Part shown: piece by piece, positions 59,868 to 64,000 of the stretch | Numbering within the stretch: position 1 is the stretch's first letter | Layout of the letters: every line of letters begins with the position of its first letter | NCBI RefSeq assembly: GCF_900609055.1 | Contig: NZ_UXAW01000051.1 | Span: 186,001 to 250,000 of the forward strand | DNA length: 64,000 nt | Reading direction: 5' to 3' | Origin: Pseudogemmobacter humi | GTDB lineage: Bacteria; Pseudomonadota; Alphaproteobacteria; Rhodobacterales; Rhodobacteraceae | Made by a program: the position numbers and the translations under genes | Notes under the pieces: generated by a model | Database searches by the model: none | What the model saw: only the letters and a program-made list of their open reading frames with translations | Told to the model about the DNA's origin: nothing

Positions 59868-61019
59868 TTGGGCGCCTATATCCTCAGACGGCTTCTTCTG
59901 GTGATCCCGACCCTGTTCGGGATCATGCTGATAAATTTCGCGCTGACCAATGTGGTCCCCGGCGGGCCGCTGGAACAGATCGAGGCCCGGCTGGAAGGCT
60001 CGGGCGATTCCATCGCCGCGCTTGGCGGGGCCGGGGGCGACGCCGGCAGCGGGGCCGAGCGCGAAAGCGGCTATACCGGCGCGCGCGGCCTGTCGCCCGA
60101 GTTCCGCGCGAAGCTGGAGGTGCAGTTCGGCTTTGCCCGCATCACCTGCGCCGAGGGTTTCACCGGCACCCCCGACATCCGCCGCGAGGAATGCGAGAAG
60201 GAGATGATCCCGTTCTGGGAGCGTTTCGGCATCATGATGTGGAACTATGCCCGTTTCGACCTGGGCGAGAGCTATTTCCGCAAGATCTCGGTGGTTGACC
60301 TCGTGATCGAGAAGATGCCGGTCTCGATCACCCTCGGGCTGTGGTCGACGCTGATCGCCTATCTGATCTCGATCCCGCTTGGCATCCGCAAGGCGGTGAA
60401 GGACGGAAGTTCCTTCGACACCTGGTCCTCGGGGGTGATCATCGCCGCCTATGCGATCCCGGGTTTCCTGTTCGCGATCATGCTGATGGTGCTGTTCGCG
60501 GGCGGATCCTACTGGCAGATCTTCCCGCTCAGGGGGCTGACCTCCGACAACTGGGACCAGCTTTCCTGGTTCGGCAAGGTCAAGGATTACCTCTGGCACA
60601 TCACTTTGCCGGTGACGGCGCAGCTGATCGCCTCTTTCGCCACCCTGACGCTGCTGACGAAGAACAGTTTCCTCGATGAGATCCGCAAGCAATATGTGAT
60701 GACCGCCCGCGCCAAGGGCCTGTCGGAGCGGCGGGTGCTTTACGGCCATGTCTTCCGCAATGCGATGCTGATCATCATCGCGGGCTTCCCTGCGCTGTTC
60801 CTCGGGGTGTTCTTCGGTTCCTCGCTGATCATCGAGATGATCTTCACCCTCGACGGGCTGGGCCTGCTGGGCTACCGCGCCGCGATCGAGCGCGATTATG
60901 CGGTGATGTTCGGCACGCTTTTCGCCTTCGGGCTGATCGGGCTGGTGGTCGGGATCCTCTCGGATATCATGTATGTTCTGGTCGATCCCCGGATCGACTT
61001 TGAAAAGAGGGCGGGCTGA
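59868..61019 (+). CDS. yejB: YejB-type ABC permease
   Basis: 383 aa starting at TTG 59868. The typical N-terminus ([25 protein letters not shown]) has TM1, then comes a large periplasmic loop (about 35-130) with Gly/Glu-rich sequence and two Cys, then the BPD domain with [22 protein letters not shown] (ATPase contact). It is 21 nt after yejA and its stop overlaps the yejE start by one base (TGATG). Confidence 0.9.
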   Translation: MGAYILRRLLLVIPTLFGIMLINFALTNVVPGGPLEQIEARLEGSGDSIAALGGAGGDAGSGAERESGYTGARGLSPEFRAKLEVQFGFARITCAEGFTGTPDIRREECEKEMIPFWERFGIMMWNYARFDLGESYFRKISVVDLVIEKMPVSITLGLWSTLIAYLISIPLGIRKAVKDGSSFDTWSSGVIIAAYAIPGFLFAIMLMVLFAGGSYWQIFPLRGLTSDNWDQLSWFGKVKDYLWHITLPVTAQLIASFATLTLLTKNSFLDEIRKQYVMTARAKGLSERRVLYGHVFRNAMLIIIAGFPALFLGVFFGSSLIIEMIFTLDGLGLLGYRAAIERDYAVMFGTLFAFGLIGLVVGILSDIMYVLVDPRIDFEKRAG

Positions 61020-62124
61020 TGGCGCTTTCCCCGCTCAACCAGCGCCGCTGGCGCAATTTCAGGGCCAATCGCCGGGCGTTCTGGTCGCTGATCCTGTTCG
61101 CGGTGCTGTATCTGCTGACGCTCGGCGCCGAGCTGATCGCCAACGACCGCCCGCTGCTGGTGCGCTATCAGGGCAGCTATTACATGCCGTTTCTGAAATT
61201 CTATTCGGAACAGACCTTCGGCGGCGATCTCAGGACCGAGGCGAACTACCCCCAGACCGAGGTGGAATGTCTGATCGTCACCGGCGGGCATGAGGAGTGC
61301 TTCTACGAGACCGACGAGGTGCTGGCCGAGGCGCGCGCGAAGGGCACCGTTCTGGGCGAGCCGGTTCAGACCGGCTGGATGCTCTGGCCGCCGATCCCCT
61401 ATAAATACAACACCATCGTGAACACCGGCGGCGTGGCGCCGGGCAAGCCTTCGGCGCAGAACTGGCTGGGCACCGACGAGGCCAGCCGCGACGTGCTGGC
61501 GCGGGTGATCTATGGCTTCCGGCTTTCCGTGACCTTCGCGCTGATCGTGACGGTGCTGAACGCGGTTTTCGGCGTGGCGGCGGGCGCGGTCCAGGGCTAT
61601 TTCGGCGGCAAGACCGATCTGATCTTCCAGCGGGTGATCGAGCTGTGGTCCTCGGTTCCGTCGATCTATGTCATCATCATCCTGACCGCGATCTGGGCGA
61701 AGAGCTTCTGGCTGATGGTGTTCCTGATGGTGCTGTTCGGCTGGACCTCGCTGGTCGGCGTGGTCCGGGCCGAGTTTCTGCGGGCGCGCAACTTCGAATA
61801 TGTCCGGGCTGCCCGCGCGCTCGGGGTGCCCGATCTGCAAATCATGTTCCGCCATATGCTGCCGAACGCGATGGTGGCCACGCTGACCATGCTGCCCTTC
61901 ATCGTCACCGGCACCATCGGCTCGCTGGCGATGCTGGATTACCTCGGCTTCGGCCTGCCCGCCTCGGCGCCGTCGCTCGGCCAGTTGTCGCGCCAGGCGC
62001 AGCAGAACCTCCAGGCGCCGCATCTGGCGTTTGTCTCGTTCTTCACCTTCGCCATCATGCTGACGCTCTTGATCTTCATCTTTGAAGGCATCCGTGACGC
62101 GTTCGACCCCAGAAAGACCTTCCG

Positions 62125-62128
<4 letters not shown>
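61019..62128 (+). CDS. yejE: YejE-type ABC permease
   Basis: 369 aa. N-terminal RRWRNFRANRRAFWSLILF, a periplasmic loop with PPIPYKYNT and NWLGTDEASRDVLARVIYG, then the transport domain with VRAARALGVPDLQIMFRHMLPNAM. Second half of the permease pair; it overlaps yejF by ATGA. Confidence 0.92.
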
Positions 62129-63731
<1,603 letters not shown>

Positions 63732-63735
<4 letters not shown>

Positions 63736-64000
63736 ACATCCTCTTCGTGCATCAGAATTTTCCCGGCCAGTTCCCGCATCTGGCGCCGGAACTGGTGCGG
63801 CGCGGCCATCGCTGCCATGCGCTGACCGATGCGAAGAACGACCGCGCCTCGCCGATCCCCACCTGGCGCTACCGTTTCGCCCCCGAGCCGGTGGATCCCC
63901 GCGCGACCCGGCTGGGGCGCAACTATACCACCATGTCCGATCGCGGCGTGGCGGCGGCGCGGGCGGCGCAGGCGATCCGCGACCGCGAGGGCTTCAGCCC
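63732..64000 (+). CDS. Glycosyltransferase, family 4-like (partial)
   Basis: The first 89 codons are in the window. TTG start 63732 overlaps the yejF stop (TTGA). The N-terminus NILFVHQNFPGQFPHLAPEL then VRRGH is the donor-independent first beta-alpha unit of GT-B glycosyltransferases of the WcaI/GT4 type. The rest, and so the substrate, is off-window. Confidence 0.75.

Overview
The window is a GC-rich chromosomal stretch (roughly two-thirds G+C) of an alphaproteobacterium, most likely order Rhodobacterales (Paracoccus/Rhodobacter relatives). Evidence for this: two ScfR/RamB-type regulators beside acetate and propionate genes, a membrane-anchored cytochrome c552 (CycM) divergent from pheA, EcfG-type stress promoters, DUF982 and DUF892 proteins, and a duplicated ProXWV-type betaine transporter next to dimethylglycine-dehydrogenase-like flavoproteins. 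No IS element, prophage, CRISPR array, tRNA or rRNA was found. One RNA gene is clear: the SRP RNA at about 52.5 kb.

Layout. (1) 0-2.5 kb, minus strand: small membrane and stress genes and a GlgC-like protein that has lost its nucleotide-binding loop. (2) 2.7-13.3 kb: short-chain acyl-CoA metabolism. A thioesterase-prpD-prpC-prpB operon (methylcitrate cycle) diverges from one ScfR regulator. An aceB-aceA operon (glyoxylate bypass) diverges from a second. The two operons converge on back-to-back terminators. (3) 13.4-21.6 kb: stress genes (DUF892, ECF sigma factor, SDR, small membrane protein, NepR-like orphan, SodC) and a three-subunit GMC flavoprotein/cytochrome c dehydrogenase. (4) 22-26.7 kb: cold-shock protein, DUF982, pxpA and a FixJ-type two-component system. 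(5) 27.1-48.1 kb: a large osmolyte/methylamine locus centred on a LysR gene. (6) 48.5-64 kb: hybrid sensor kinase, SRP RNA, CpdB-like phosphodiesterase with a coupled 23-codon ORF, nudC, pheA, cycM, yejABEF and the start of a glycosyltransferase.

Two systems stand out. First, eight matches to GGAAC-N16/17-(C/G)GTT, the general-stress (EcfG) promoter, lie in the right orientation just upstream of genes in regions 1 and 3. They suggest one local regulon covering the GlgC-like protein, zinc-ribbon protein, DUF892, SDR, SodC and the GMC dehydrogenase operon, with an ECF sigma factor and a NepR-like protein inside the cluster. Second, the 21-kb locus in region 5 combines a non-pyrrolysine MttB-superfamily methyltransferase, two FAD/GcvT demethylase-like proteins, a class III aminotransferase, an SDR, a ureohydrolase, a sulfotransferase-fold protein, two ABC importers and two regulators. 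It looks like a catabolic pathway for an N-methylated, possibly guanidino-bearing, compound that I cannot name.
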